This document shows, in pieces, positions 24,343-35,502 of a stretch of 64,000 bases of DNA. The stretch's first letter is position 1, and each line of letters starts with the position of its first letter. Under the pieces are notes generated by a model, which was given only the letters and a program-made list of their open reading frames with translations, was not told where the DNA came from and ran no database searches. Both the position numbers and the translations under genes were made by a program. The stretch is from Coprinopsis marcescibilis. Lineage: Eukaryota > Basidiomycota > Agaricomycetes > Agaricales > Psathyrellaceae. The stretch covers positions 2,986-66,985 of the forward strand of contig ML210248.1 of assembly GCA_004369085.1 (NCBI GenBank), given 5' to 3'.

Positions 24343-26373
24343 TTAGAAAAGAAAAGTGGGCATAATGGCAGCTGAAAACGAATAGAATAGGTACGGGAGA
24401 AGGACTCCAACTATCCCAATACCCCAGCCCAAAGTCCTTGATATGCCTTCCCCAACACCTACTCCCCTACTCTCCAACTCGCTTGCTGAAACAGATACCC
24501 TTTCTTTGATCCAGTCCATCATTTCGAGATCTGGACACTCCTCCCCTAAATCGCAGTCGGAGGAATCAACCGCCATCTCAAAGTCTATCAAGACAAGAGA
24601 CCCGTCGCGACGACGGACGATATTTCGCGGTGAAACGTCATGGTGGTGAATATTCTGGCTATGAAGGTCCCGAAGGCGATGATAAGCAAACACCATGACG
24701 TCCTCCGACTGCCACTCTTCCAACGTAAGCGACTCCCCCTCATTTTTGAAGAAAATCCCCACATCTCCCCCCATCTCCTCTTTTCCATATATCACCGGAA
24801 GCCATTTACGAGGGCCAATGCGGGAGTACATGGCCCATTCATTGTCCCGGGCCCGCAAGTCATAGTAACCTTTAAATATAAGCCGTCGCTCGCGCTCAAA
24901 ACATATAAAAGTTCTGTTTCCTTCTTCGATAGTCCCTGATTTCATAAATATGGTCCCAGTCCTACAGGAAAATCAGAAAAATCCTGCACATGAGAGAAGA
25001 ACTCACCGAAGCCAGCTCCTCCCCTCGACGATCATTGGCACTAAGCCTAGAAATATAATCCGCTTCGTCAGCGCAAAGACGATCGTCAAGGGAAGGAAGC
25101 GAAGCGCTAGACGCGCGGGGTCTGCCACAGAGGGTAGACTGAAAGAGCCCCATTTCTGAGGCTCGCTTTGACCACCCGAAAACCAAGTTTGGGGGTTGTA
25201 ACCGATGACAAGCCATTCCTCCTTGGTGAACTCCCGTTTCATCATCTCACTGTTCCCGATGTCTCTCTGCACGTCAAGGATGTCTTTGCCTTCCACCACC
25301 ATTGGATTCTTCTGGTCCTCCTCATCCAACCTCCCTTTGAGCAGCCTGACAAGGACTGCACAAATGAAGAGGTGGACCTGCACCATTCGCCGCACCCTGA
25401 CTGGGTCTTGTCTCGAGGCTTCGAGGCTCTTTACCCACTCCCCCAACTCCTCAATGGGGCCATCTTTCTTGTTCGGTTTGTGGATCTCCCTTTTGGCTCC
25501 CTCAACGTCCAAAGGTTCTGGGAAATGATATATGGATCATGCTCATCACCTCTTTAGTCATCTCAGTATTTGTACAATTAGCGTTGGCATCCGATCTCAC
25601 CCAAGTTGAAACAACAGGAAGAACCAGTCGAAGGTACAGCTCAGGAAGCCGACCTGGCAGTTCACTGTCTGCATATATTCCATACACTTGGTCGACCATC
25701 AGTGTCTTCACTCACCCACAAGTTTAGGATCACTCACCTGGCAAAGCATGTTTAATCCCGGATTTGAGGCCGTGTCACCGCTCTTCAACTTCTTGGTCTC
25801 GGTGGGAAGGATATCCAGATATCGGGAAACCTGCTGCATATCTTTCACTTTCAACCTCTTGTACTCTCCTACCGCCAACGTCAACCCATCCATGGGCCCC
25901 ACCATCACCTTAGCATCGGCGGTGTTGGGTTCAGATGATTCGACATGGGCATCTTCCATCAACTTTTTGAATCTACTATCTTTGCCTGCGTCTTGTCCCA
26001 TCCAGAACCCCACTGCTCTCCAGCACTCCCGCAAGAGCTCATTGCCGGCAGTCTGCACATAAGTCTCCAATCCTGTGTCCTGACGCCGAATCCATTGGTT
26101 CTCCAAGAAATCTAGCCAATGTGCCCTTCCTTTCGACCCAACGATGCCGGGGTATTTTTCTGGTATATGGAAGCCGCGCAGGACATCAGCTAGGGCGACC
26201 TCGAAGTTCAGCTTTCTATGCGCAACGCCCACTCCCCCTTTGACAAACCGTGTTTTCTTGCTACTCACGTCGGAAGCCAGGGGGCTAAACCCCTGCTGGG
26301 TGAGTTCAACGGCAGTTAACTTGTCTTTTACAATCCTTTCCGTGAGGCGAGTTATGAAGTCTTCGAGATCCAT
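24343..26373 (-). CDS. Protein kinase-like protein with novel N-terminal region and C-terminal hydrophobic tail
   Basis: I read this as one gene of about five exons. The N-terminal exon (26373 to about 25740) starts MDLEDFITRLTERIVKDKLT and has the blocks LNFEVALADVLRGFHIPEKY, RELLRECWRAVGFWMGQDA-like sequence and VGPMDGLTLAVGEYKRLKVK. Middle exons give ELPGRLPELYLRLVLPVVST and a helical region MVQVHLFICAVLVRLLKGRL. The last exon holds the kinase-like half: ERRLIFKGYYDLRARDNEWA, a catalytic loop HHHDVSPRNIV (Asp and Asn kept) and LVLIDFEMAVDS, where DFE replaces DFG. It ends with a hydrophobic stretch IGIVGVLLPYLFYSFSAAIM that could anchor the protein. The D-x-S-x-x-N loop resembles the fungal FunK1-type kinases, but I cannot confirm membership. 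Fusing all exons into one gene is an inference from orientation and splice sites. Confidence 0.6.
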
Positions 26374-27435
26374 TTGTAGACGTTGCAGAGGAGATAAATG
26401 AGAGGGTGAGCGAAACGCAGCAGTGTGCACATGATCGTTGAGCCGTGTGGTCACGTGCTCGTACCTATGAATCGAGTGTTCATGATCATCACGGAAACAA
26501 AACTACATTGAAGAGTGAAGACACGATTATTTCAATCAGGGGAAGAAGAGAAGCAGTGTTGGACGTTGGAGCTATGCACATGAGGGTCCGAGAAGGTGAG
26601 TTGTAGATTTGGCTTAAGTGCACGCTCTCGAGGCGCATCGTGCTTCCACTGCCAGTGTCCAGCCGCTATTCCCGAGAAATTCCCGGCTGCGCGACGCGTT
26701 AGTTTGCTACAAGTAAGATACGCCAACTTTGCTGTTCACTTATTTCGCTTGTGTGATGAGAGAGTCAACAGTACTACCGAATGGGGTGTCTGTGTTAACC
26801 AAACGTATAAGTCACTGGTAGTGAAAAATGTTTATTGGCCAGGTGCCACTGCAGCCATTGGAAACCCGGACATGTGCTCACTGACCTTCGAAAATCCGAA
26901 ATGGACACAGAAACTTCGGAAACAGAGTACGGTACTAGCCTCGTGGGGCACGATAGCGGGTAACTCCGAAAGGTTACCTTGACAGCTTACCAACAGCTGC
27001 CTCATGACTCTCATTTCCATATGCCATCAAAGATTCAAGGGTAGGACAATGCTCTTTGAGGACGAGGATGCCCACGTGCCGTTTAAAAGTGCTGTGAAGG
27101 TAACATACCCCAAAATTATTTACTGTTTCCTGCTAGTTGGCTAACCCCCACTAACCTCGGCCTATGCATAAATATGTAATCTCCGATAGATTTTGGCCGC
27201 TCGAACTCTGGAGTCGGGATGCCCAAAATTGTAGTCGACCTTGTTCGCTAGGTCAGTGAATACTGCTCCCTTCCACACCCATATTACTACTAAGCTGAAC
27301 ATGGGTGTTTGTGACTGACCGCTAAAGATCGAACAGGCATTTGAGTGTTTGATCAAGGGTCACTTCAAATCACTAGCCGCGGCCCCTGAGTTTCCCAACC
27401 CACCTTGGATTTGCTGTCCTTGTAAATCTGGACAG

Positions 27436-27590
27436 ATGCATGGTTCGATTCCTACCTAGCACATGTTTTTTACGTGCTCAAGTTGCTTGTGTTGGATTTG
27501 GTTATTTCAACCAAATGCATGTTCGATTCACCCAATACGTTTTTGCGTGCTCAAGCGCTCAAGTTTCTTGGGTTGGAATTGGTGATTTGA
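27436..27590. repeat. Diverged tandem duplication, about 79-bp unit, two copies
   Basis: Unit 1 begins ATGCATGGTTCGATTC at 27436 and unit 2 begins ATGCATGTTCGATTC at 27515. Both continue through a T-run, GCGTGCTCAAG or ACGTGCTCAAG, then CTTGTGTTGGATTTGG or CTTGGGTTGGAATTGG. The order of matched blocks is the same in both, with small indels. The first block resembles a pol III B-box, but no tRNA T-stem pairs around it. Confidence 0.65.
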
Positions 27591-28177
27591 AGTCGTCACA
27601 CAGTAACCCACCCAATCTGGTTCCCGAATGTCCTTCCAGCACACTTGGTTACCTACACGGCGAAGGATGAAGAGAAGGCTTACCACTTCACTGGGGTACT
27701 AAGGATGTTTTCGAAGGCTTGAAGAAAGAGGAGAGCAGATTAGGCTGCGATGACGGCCTTGCTCGTGGACAACATCACATATCAGTTAAAATGGGTGAAC
27801 TCCTGTTAGGCCATTTTATTTTCCTCCTCGCTCGTTCTCATCCTATCGTTGAATTTTCCTTACTTACAGACGCAAAATAGTGTTATGGATGCGAAAGAAA
27901 ACCTTGGAAAATCCCGAGCAGGCAGAATATATTATATATTAATATCTAACAGTATTTGTTTATTTTTTTACTAGTCATTACGGCTAACAAAAGGCCTTAG
28001 CCACATCACCATAAGTTAACCGACGCGACTTTTCGAATGCCAATATAAAACGGCCCCTAATCCTCCCTAATCCTAATGAAAGATTGTCATATTCACTTTC
28101 TTCCCTCAAACTCACCCAACACAATCGCGTGCATTGTGAACCAGTTCCTCGGACCAAAAACCTTCAAGTGAACGAAC

Positions 28178-28227
28178 GTAAGTATATCATCTGGCGAAGA
28201 AACGAGCTCACTGTAAACACCAAGCAG
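28178..28227 (+). other. Probable 5'-leader intron of DUF6699 copy 2
   Basis: A perfect GTAAGT donor and a GCAG acceptor bound 50 nt just upstream of the in-frame ATG at 28243. Because 50 is not a multiple of three, splicing disconnects the upstream ATG at 28084 from the main frame, which decides the start in favour of 28243. Confidence 0.55.
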
Positions 28228-28242
28228 AAATCACCCAGAGGA

Positions 28243-28911
28243 ATGATGTCCACCCACGCCGGTACCCACAACCAGACCACCCAATTGCCTAAAAACTCGA
28301 TGAACGCATCAACCCAGTCCTTGTCTGCGACACAGGAGTACCCCCGACCCCGCACCCCCGTGCTATCAACCATCCCGCTCCCTCAAGAAACGGACGCTTC
28401 AATCATTCTTCATCCCATTCTGGCCGACGGGGAGATTATTTGGGACACCACAAGGCCTATAGTACCTACAAAACTCGAGCTTGATCAGTGCGGAGACAAC
28501 AGTGCGAATTGGTGGCACGAACCTGCAGTGGGTCCTGGCCTCAGGTCCCTGGTCATTCGGTGCACGGAGTTCGAAGCACCGATCGTCTTCACCTCCCAGT
28601 TCACGTTGACGCTAACCCTCTGGGACGTCCTGAATGCGATTCACTGTAAGGCTATCTTGGGCAAGTCCCCTGCCCAGGGCGTAGGCCTCGGTCATTTCGG
28701 GCAGGTCAACAGCGGCGAAGCTCAGGAACTTCAGGCCTTTCCCTCCGTCTCCCCCAGCCAACTTCCCCCATTGGATCTAAACGACGACATTGGCGTGGCG
28801 GAATCTTCGACTTCTCATACGAGCTCAATGTCAACCGGCGGGAGAAGGCAATGGAAAGGTTTGAGCCTATGTTCGATTGAATCCGGCGAACTGATCCTTT
28901 GCCTGAAATGA
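28243..28911 (+). CDS. DUF6699 domain protein (copy 2)
   Basis: About 222 residues, starting MMSTHAGTHNQTTQLP. A disordered Ser/Thr/Pro N-terminus leads to the DUF6699 pattern: IILHPILADGEIIWDTTRP, a LRSLVIRCTEFEAPIVFTS strand pair, LTLWDVLNAIHCKAILG, and a C-terminal WKGLSLCSIESGELILCL. The order and spacing match copy 1 at 911-1624, although linkers differ completely. The function is unknown. A longer frame reaches back to 28084, but a consensus intron separates it. Confidence 0.72.
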   Translation: MMSTHAGTHNQTTQLPKNSMNASTQSLSATQEYPRPRTPVLSTIPLPQETDASIILHPILADGEIIWDTTRPIVPTKLELDQCGDNSANWWHEPAVGPGLRSLVIRCTEFEAPIVFTSQFTLTLTLWDVLNAIHCKAILGKSPAQGVGLGHFGQVNSGEAQELQAFPSVSPSQLPPLDLNDDIGVAESSTSHTSSMSTGGRRQWKGLSLCSIESGELILCLK

Positions 28912-29960
28912 GGAAGACTGGATCTTCCCCTTAGCGATTGTCACGACTGCATTTTTCTCTCCTGTTTAACGCCCTTTCTTAACGACCTCTAGTTAGAACT
29001 TGTTTATGTTTTCCCACACTATCTCACTCACCAGCATTGCGTATCTCCCACATTTTCCCTAGCCATCCCATTCGCTGTCCTTGCTTGTCCGCTATCATGT
29101 CGATTGTATTCTGCTCTCCTTCTCAACGACCTCCAGCTATGTTTTACACATCATATATAAAACCTTACCAACATTGTTTGTAGTCCCCACATTTTCCCTA
29201 TGCACCCTTTCCCCCGTCATTACTTGTGCTTGTGTATTTCTCTGCATTAGATATCTTGAGATTGTACGTTCTTATTGTCGAATATTGCAAATAGAGGTTT
29301 TCAAGTTCATAGAGGTCGAATTGGCTCCAGAAAATTACGTATCCAGCAAAGGGGGGTGTCGTTTCGTTGCAAGTTTGTCGAACGAACCAGCCAGCAGGGC
29401 AGCCTCGGAACATGCCGGGTTATATTCCCACGCAATGACCTCTCCTTGTACTAAGCTATCCTGTGGAGATTCACTGGTTACAAGGTATAGTGAGGCGACG
29501 CGAGGACGAGCATATGAGCAAATTAGGTTGACTCTGACCAGCGAACAGACCACGCAGACCTCGAATTTAGCAAATACTATGATTCGGTGTGGTGCTTTTG
29601 ACAAACGACAGTAGTAGTCCCTCGTACACCACCAACTAACAGGTGGTGAACGGGTGGAGAGGTCTTAAACGCAAGTTACATCCGACCGCATCTTAACAAG
29701 AAAGTACCAGGATTTGCCTCCAGTGTCGCTGGAGAAAGCCGTGCCGTTCGGACAGCAGGCTGGATAGGCGCCCTCCGGCCCGCTTTCGGTGACTGTGCGT
29801 AAACTGTCAGTTGGCGTTCGCGTTCAAACAAGCTCACACGCGAAATTTATCGCGCTCTGCATGCCAACGTGCAGGTCCTCGAGATAGATAACGGTATGTT
29901 TCCTACTTTGAATGTATACGCTATGCTTGAACTGAATACATATATATTACAGATACTCAA
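28912..29960. other. Intergenic with duplicated pyrimidine-rich block
   Basis: No supported gene. The 177-codon open frame 29081-29614 begins at a non-ATG codon and has no family pattern. The first part contains the approximately 140-bp imperfect duplication listed separately. A likely leader intron, GTATGT..TTACAG at about 29893-29950, precedes the F-box gene. Confidence 0.45.
28966..29235. repeat. Imperfect tandem duplication, about 140-bp unit
   Basis: AACGACCTC followed by AGTTA/AGCTATG occurs at 28981 and 29125, and CCCACATTTTCCCTA occurs at 29047 and 29186, in the same order at spacings of 139-144. Flanking CTTGCTTGTC and CTTACTTG-like blocks also recur. This looks like an old tandem duplication in the 3' flank of the DUF6699 gene. 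Confidence 0.6.
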
Positions 29961-31373
29961 ATGATGCCACAACTCCCAACAGAAATCTATCGACACATCT
30001 TTAGTTTCCTGAACATCGACCATGACAAAGGCACCCTGCAAAGAGCCTCTCTCGCATCTCGAGCTTTTCGAGATCATTGCCAGAGTATCTTGTTCTCTGA
30101 ACTGCGATTGACTCCATCGACGACAAAACCTGATCGCAAGCTTCTATCGCTCCTCAGCCAGTCGCCGCACCTCGGGAAATACATCAAGGCCGTGACTCTT
30201 GAGGACGATTCTTCAACATGGTGGCTCTTGGGGGAAACCACACTGCCAAAGGCATTTGCTCACATTGCCATAGACAAGCTGAAGGTGGTCAGCTTTAAAT
30301 TGGGGACATTCTGGCAGTGGCTCAGCCTAGAGACGTCGACAAGACAGCTCATGAACGCCCTCTGTCGATCGCCTTCGCTGGTGTCCCTTCACTTGAGCTA
30401 CGTCCCTATCGAGCTTGTCAGTCTGTGTGGAGCATCGCTGAAAGATTTGGATATAAAATTCTTAGCTCCTATTGACTTGCAGGAATCCAAGTTCATTGGC
30501 AGCGAGACACAGCAGCGACAGTCCATTGCCCCTTGGACACTGGAACAAGTTGAACGAACATCAGACATCCGCCTCCAGTCCCTTCGCCTTTTCGAATACC
30601 AAATAATCGCAGCATTAAAGTTCCTGCTCGACGGTAAACTCAACCTCACGGGACTGAAGGATCTAGCTCTGGTCTGCTACAGCCCAGCTTTCTACAACAA
30701 CCTTCCTCGCCTATTCTCTGCTTGCTCGTCCACTCTGGAAAGCCTGTTCGTCAAACCATATCCTGCTATAGGTCATTTTAAACCCCTCTCATGCCAAGTT
30801 CACATGCTTAACCGTACCTCTTCAACAGACCGCCCTGCCGTCTATGGCGAAAATGCCGAGCCTAAGCTCGACCTCGCCTGCCTTCACAATCTTCAAAAAC
30901 TCGTCATTTGCAGTTTCGACGAGATGTGCGAGAGCTTGCCATCTCCGATCCTTGACGTCACGAAAGCGTTGCAAACACTCTCACCATCAGCACCGGTAGA
31001 AACCATCCGACTCGAAATCGAGCAAGATTATATCGGCGTCGATGTCGACAATGCAGATCTTGGCACGGCCGAGCTCGAAATGTATACTTCGGAGTGTTGG
31101 GAACCGTTTGATTCGTACCTGTCTGGCCAACGATTCCACAAACTGGCGAGACTAGAGATTCGGATCAAAATCTCGAACCTTCCGACGTTCAGTTGCTGCG
31201 ACGAACTTGAACAGCGCATCAAGGGGTTTCTACCGGGTTTGACGCAAAGTGGACTGCTCTATCTGAAAATCATCCCGCCATGTGAGTCTTTTCTTAGGAA
31301 CCTCCCATCGCTCGGTGACCCATTTTTGCGAAGCATAGGACATCGTCATCAATTAGATCCCCCACTAGCATAG
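29961..31373 (+). CDS. F-box protein
   Basis: Single-exon frame of 470 residues. The N-terminus is a good F-box: MPQLPTEIYRHIFSFLNID, RASLASRAFRDHC, SILFSELRL. The rest is a set of loosely repeated Leu-rich strands and helices (LLSLLSQSPHLGKYIKAVTL, SLVSLHLSYVPIELVSL, LRLFEYQIIAALKFLLDGK). This is the architecture of the large Agaricomycete F-box families whose substrates are unknown; by analogy it would act as an SCF adaptor. It is not closely related to the four F-box/LRR-like paralogues elsewhere in the window. The second Met (29964) is an equally possible start. Confidence 0.8.
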   Translation: MMPQLPTEIYRHIFSFLNIDHDKGTLQRASLASRAFRDHCQSILFSELRLTPSTTKPDRKLLSLLSQSPHLGKYIKAVTLEDDSSTWWLLGETTLPKAFAHIAIDKLKVVSFKLGTFWQWLSLETSTRQLMNALCRSPSLVSLHLSYVPIELVSLCGASLKDLDIKFLAPIDLQESKFIGSETQQRQSIAPWTLEQVERTSDIRLQSLRLFEYQIIAALKFLLDGKLNLTGLKDLALVCYSPAFYNNLPRLFSACSSTLESLFVKPYPAIGHFKPLSCQVHMLNRTSSTDRPAVYGENAEPKLDLACLHNLQKLVICSFDEMCESLPSPILDVTKALQTLSPSAPVETIRLEIEQDYIGVDVDNADLGTAELEMYTSECWEPFDSYLSGQRFHKLARLEIRIKISNLPTFSCCDELEQRIKGFLPGLTQSGLLYLKIIPPCESFLRNLPSLGDPFLRSIGHRHQLDPPLA

Positions 31374-31535
31374 AGACCTGTTGTCACGGTGCAATCGCCC
31401 ATGTTCGACTACTAGTGGTACATACCACAACACAAATACAAATGCAATACAGAAAAGTGTTCCATGGCTTATCCTTTCTGCAATTATTCACGAACAATGT
31501 CCAGTATACTACCAACAAGAAACTCTTCAGCCCCG

Positions 31536-33767
31536 TTAACATTGCCTCGCGAACCCAGCCTGTTCAGCTGGCTCAGCACCCCTGTCAGTTCCATTCCCAA
31601 AATTCGCTTTGACGGGACGCGCATGGTCATGATCAGGCTGGTTCATAGTCTGCGAAGCAGCCGCCACACCCGAAAGTACGTTATTGGGGTCTGGAATTTG
31701 GTCATTTTGGGAAGCAGGGTTCAATTGGGGTTGAGCACTGAAGGAATACTGAAGCCCGGACTGACCCATGAGACTTTCGGTAATTTCGAGGATGTCGGTG
31801 ATCAGTCGCTCGATGAGGTCTTCGCTGAGAGTTTCGCGGACCACGATGCGGAGGATCTCGACGTCTTCGGCTCCCTTTGGGGCCTGTGCTGGCCGTCAAT
31901 TAAGGGTGCAAAAATGGGCGGGATTGGAAGCTCACGTTGTAGTTGGGCACGATCCATCCCTTTGTCCTGAGTAGCTGCTGAATCCAGACTTGCTGGACGT
32001 AAGGGTATTCTTTGATGTATTCATCAGACAACCTAAGGCATGTCTGGTCAGATGTGTCTAAAATGGTTTCATGGAGCGCACCTAAAAGCGACGACAGGCA
32101 ACCCGGCTTGGTACTGTTCTGGAGAATCTTCGTGGGCATTGAGAGGTTTGGTGCCATCAAACGGTACATGGATATTGCTGAGCACCTGGCCACATCGTTA
32201 GCAAGACAACAGTGCATCCGAAAACTCTAATGCATACTTTGAAGTAGGTGCTTTCGAGGGCCTTGGAGAGCATACGGGCATTGCGCAGGTCCTTGTACGC
32301 AATCTTCCTATACCCGTCAAAACCTAGGTTGAGGAAGTTGTACATCTGCGCAATGACCGGGGCAGCGGGTTTGGAGAAATTTCTACAAGGCGGGAATATT
32401 AGCAAAAAGGAGGGGGAAAGGAGGAATAGGGACATACAGGGTGAATGTGTATTCCGTGCTTCCCAGGTAGTCTGCACTCCTCACTCAGCATCAGTTCACT
32501 GTAGAGAATGTGGAAATACGTACGGAGCTCAAAGATTAAATCCTTGTGCAGATACTTTTCGTCACGCCATAGGACCCACCCAAGGCCAGCATACACCAAG
32601 CCAAATTTGTGCCCAGAGGTGTTGATGGACACGACTCGAGGGACTTCAAAGCTCCACTTGAGGTGAGGCGTGGCGAAAGGGGCGACAAATGCACCAGACG
32701 CGCCGTCAACGTGGATAGGGATGTCAAGGCCAGTGCGTTCTTGAAAATCATCAACTGGAAACCCCCGATTATAAGCAAGAAAGCAAAGAACTGGCAAGTA
32801 GGTTCAACCTACGAAGCTTGCTCAAAAGTTCGACATTTTCGTAGTGGCCGGTATATGTGCTTCCGAGGATGACGATCACGCCGATAGTGTTCTCGTCGAT
32901 GTATTGGATCGCGTCTTGTGGGTCCATAATGAAGCCGTTGTCATCTTTTACCGGCACCAGCCGACATTCGACGTCAAAGTATCTACAATTTTGTCAGTTT
33001 CGCGCTGGCCAGAGCGTGCATCGAGTATTGACGTACCTCGCGAATTTCTCCAAAGCGACCTGAGCGTTCGCTCCGAAAACAATGTTCCGGTGGTAATAGT
33101 CCTTTCCAGCAGCCTTTCGCGCCTCTTGCCAGCGTTTCTTCATGGCAAGGCCTCCAAGCATGATTGCCTCAGAGGAGCCTGCAGTAGCAGTCCCAATCAC
33201 CTTTCCTTCCTTCGGGGCCTTCCACAAATCGGCCACTAATATTACCATTGTCAAAGGTGCTCATCAGATGGGATTGAAATAGATAGGGGTCTTACATATC
33301 GATATGCAGCGATTGTGGATGATAGAAGCAGCCGGATATTCGTCCAGATCTACCAGATTCTTGTTGATGTTCTCCATGATGAGCTTGTTGGCGTCATCTG
33401 GCATCCATGTATGAACGAATCTAGACGGAAAAGTTTCAGAGATGATGGATGCTAAGATGGTGAGGGACTTACGAAGCCAGATTCAACAGGGGGTTCCCGT
33501 CGAGGGCAGTCTCGTCGTGGAGGAGCTGGTATGCCGACCGAGAAGGGATTCCGACCTTTGGCATGGTATACTTGGGCACGCGTTGCGCATCTTCGTCTCG
33601 CCTCCATGACTGATGGTACCCCCTCCGTCCAACATCACCGCTGTGCGTCTTGGAAGGGTGTACCCTAGCTTTCTGGATAACCTCTTCCGGATCGACTGTA
33701 AGGGAGGTCCGTGTCAGCGATATATAGAAAAGCAGCAAAAGCCATCATTACTGTGCCTGGACAACAT
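31536..33767 (-). CDS. Glutamate decarboxylase (PLP-dependent)
   Basis: This is a multi-exon gene. The first exon, MLSRHI, joins across GTAATG..TTACAG to [20 protein letters not shown]. Group II decarboxylase blocks follow in order: [60 protein letters not shown] and [36 protein letters not shown] and [20 protein letters not shown] follow; the Lys in SGHKFG is the expected PLP Schiff-base residue. The C-terminal tail, after TESLMGQSG, is about 60 residues of low-complexity Gln/Pro/Asn sequence. The enzyme converts glutamate to GABA in the GABA shunt and in acid or oxidative stress. Catalytic residues look intact. The stop is at 31536. Confidence 0.92.
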
Positions 33768-34501
33768 GAGGGACAGATGTAAACCTTTGGTATCAAGGGA
33801 GTGGTAATATTCAGGAATGCAGACGGCCAGACAACTTCGTGGGCAGCTTTTAAGCAAAAGGTCAGACACCGCCTATTGTTGTGCTCTGTGAAGAGGTGAA
33901 GAGTGTGCAGTGCACAATATGGTCCCGAGAACCACCAGCTCCAGCTCCTATGGATCAGTTCTAGACGCAATGTATGATGCAATCATTCCCACATCGAAAT
34001 GTCCTGGATTGAGGCATATTTATAAGCTCGATGTTGTTCTGGTAATAGAGCAGGGTCCGTGGAATGTCAAACAAGGCTAGCGAGGGCTAGGACAGGAACC
34101 AGAAGGTCGTCGCGTCCTCCTTGTTCTTCCAGCTTGGCGCCAAGAAAGCGGATACGCTACACTTGCCAAACTCGATGACATTATGGACGCAACAATCGAG
34201 ATGAAACTTGTCTCCAACCAAACACTAGAGAACCACGTCAAGTTCGCCGAATGTAGGGTGTTGCTCTAGCGTTGTGTGAAATGCCAAAAGATATGCGGTT
34301 CCCTGCGGGTTCAGGTGGTTGTGGTGTGGAAAACAGAACTAGGCTGAACGTGCGCGCGCAGCACACAAACATCGAAGGGGAGACTCGAGGACGTCTTCAA
34401 GCACTGGATTCCAACGCGACTGGCAGAGAAGAAACGGGTCACTGGGGAAAATGGGATTATTAGGGAAGATACGGGTAGGTACTTGGGCGGTGTCTATGCA
34501 T
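33768..34501. other. Intergenic, no supported gene
   Basis: This holds the promoter side of the glutamate decarboxylase and the 3' flank of the L16 gene. A short frame at 34272-34463 (+) has no resemblance to a known family. Confidence 0.4.
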
Positions 34502-35346
34502 CTAGGCGGATGCTTCGATCGACGTGGCGGTGGACGAGGCCTCGGGGATAGCTGAGACGTCGATCTTTGGGGGCTCAGGCGGATGGATGAGAAGGTTTCC
34601 TAGTCTTGCAGGACTACTTCGGTTGATGAATTCCATTTTGGTCGGGAGTTTGGAGGCTGCCTGTCGGAGAACTGCAAATGTTGTGAACGCGATGTAGGAA
34701 TAGCCCGAAAGAATACTCACTGTCGCGAGCAAGTTCTTCACGAATAGGTACGCCCCCAATTTCGAAGATTACGCGTCCAATTGGTGCACTATACGTGTAG
34801 CGACTCAGATTCCCCCTAAACGTGAGATGACATGGCAATTCACGCACCGACAAGCCCAGTATTCAAAGGTTCCCTTTCCTTTACCCATACGGGTTTCATT
34901 TCCCTGTAGAGAATACGTTAGGTGTGCCCAAATTCGCCAGATATATACGGGTTCCATACCTTGACGCAAACAGGAAGATCTGGGAAGACCCGGAGGTACA
35001 CCTTCGACCCTTTCAGGATCTTCAGCTTTTTCTGAATGACCTCTCTTGCGGTCGTGAGCTGCTTGGCGGTAAGCCTCGCTCCGTTGCCCTTAATCCTGAT
35101 GCCCCACTCCCCATAGGCCAAAGTCGTTCCCTTCGTCGAACCGCCTGTTGGTATTGGGACCCGGCCCTTGTGACGCCGCAGATGCTTGACCTTCTTGGGT
35201 GCCAGCTGGTTCCTTCCTCGAGTAATAAGATTCAGCGAGGGTAGAACTGTGGGTGCATGATGCCTTGTCGCAGACTGCTGTAGTCTGGACAGGCCATTTC
35301 CAATGCCGGAGAACAATTGGCGGGAGAGGGAGGAAAGAGAAAACAT
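34502..35346 (-). CDS. Mitochondrial large-subunit ribosomal protein uL16m
   Basis: Four exons. The N-terminus (MFSLSSLSRQLFSGIGNGLS) is Ser/Arg-rich, as expected of a mitochondrial presequence. The L16 core is clear: KVKHLRRHKGRVPIPTGGST, LAYGEWGIRIKGNGARLTAK, then after an intron GNETRMGKGKGTFEYWACR, the family hallmark, and APIGRVIFEIGGVPIREELA. A Pro/Ala-rich tail ends at 34502. It is a core protein of the mitochondrial ribosome near the peptidyl-transferase centre. It is transcribed divergently from PRP3, with 156 bp between start codons. Confidence 0.92.
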
Positions 35347-35502
35347 GACTGCTTATGTAATAGCGTGCAAGGTGGTCAGTTCAGCAGCTTCCGACCAAGT
35401 GCTTGCCGCGGCTCTTGCTTTCGACCATCATCTACCGCTCGATTTCTGGTTGAGTTCGCCAACTTTTGCTTTCTGTCATAGTGACTGCCACGATACTGCA
35501 AA
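35347..35502. promoter_or_regulatory. Short bidirectional promoter, uL16m / PRP3
   Basis: Only 156 bp separate the start codons of two divergent housekeeping genes, so both promoters must overlap here. No clear TATA box is present, as is usual for housekeeping genes. Confidence 0.55.

Larger units (their letters stand above)
26374..28242. other. Gene-poor interval upstream of second DUF6699 gene
   Basis: Scattered frames of 60-130 codons (for example 26596-26982 +) have no family resemblance. The interval contains the approximately 79-bp tandem duplication reported separately. A TATAAA lies near 28046. An apparent 5'-leader intron, GTAAGT..GCAG at 28178-28227, precedes the DUF6699 start. Confidence 0.45.

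Noticed and set aside
27436..27515. tRNA gene suggested by GGTTCGATTC
   Set aside because: The flanking five bases on each side do not pair to form a T-stem, and no A-box lies at the right distance upstream.
29081..29614. 177-codon open frame on the plus strand
   Set aside because: It starts at a non-ATG codon, spans the duplicated non-coding block, and shows no family pattern.
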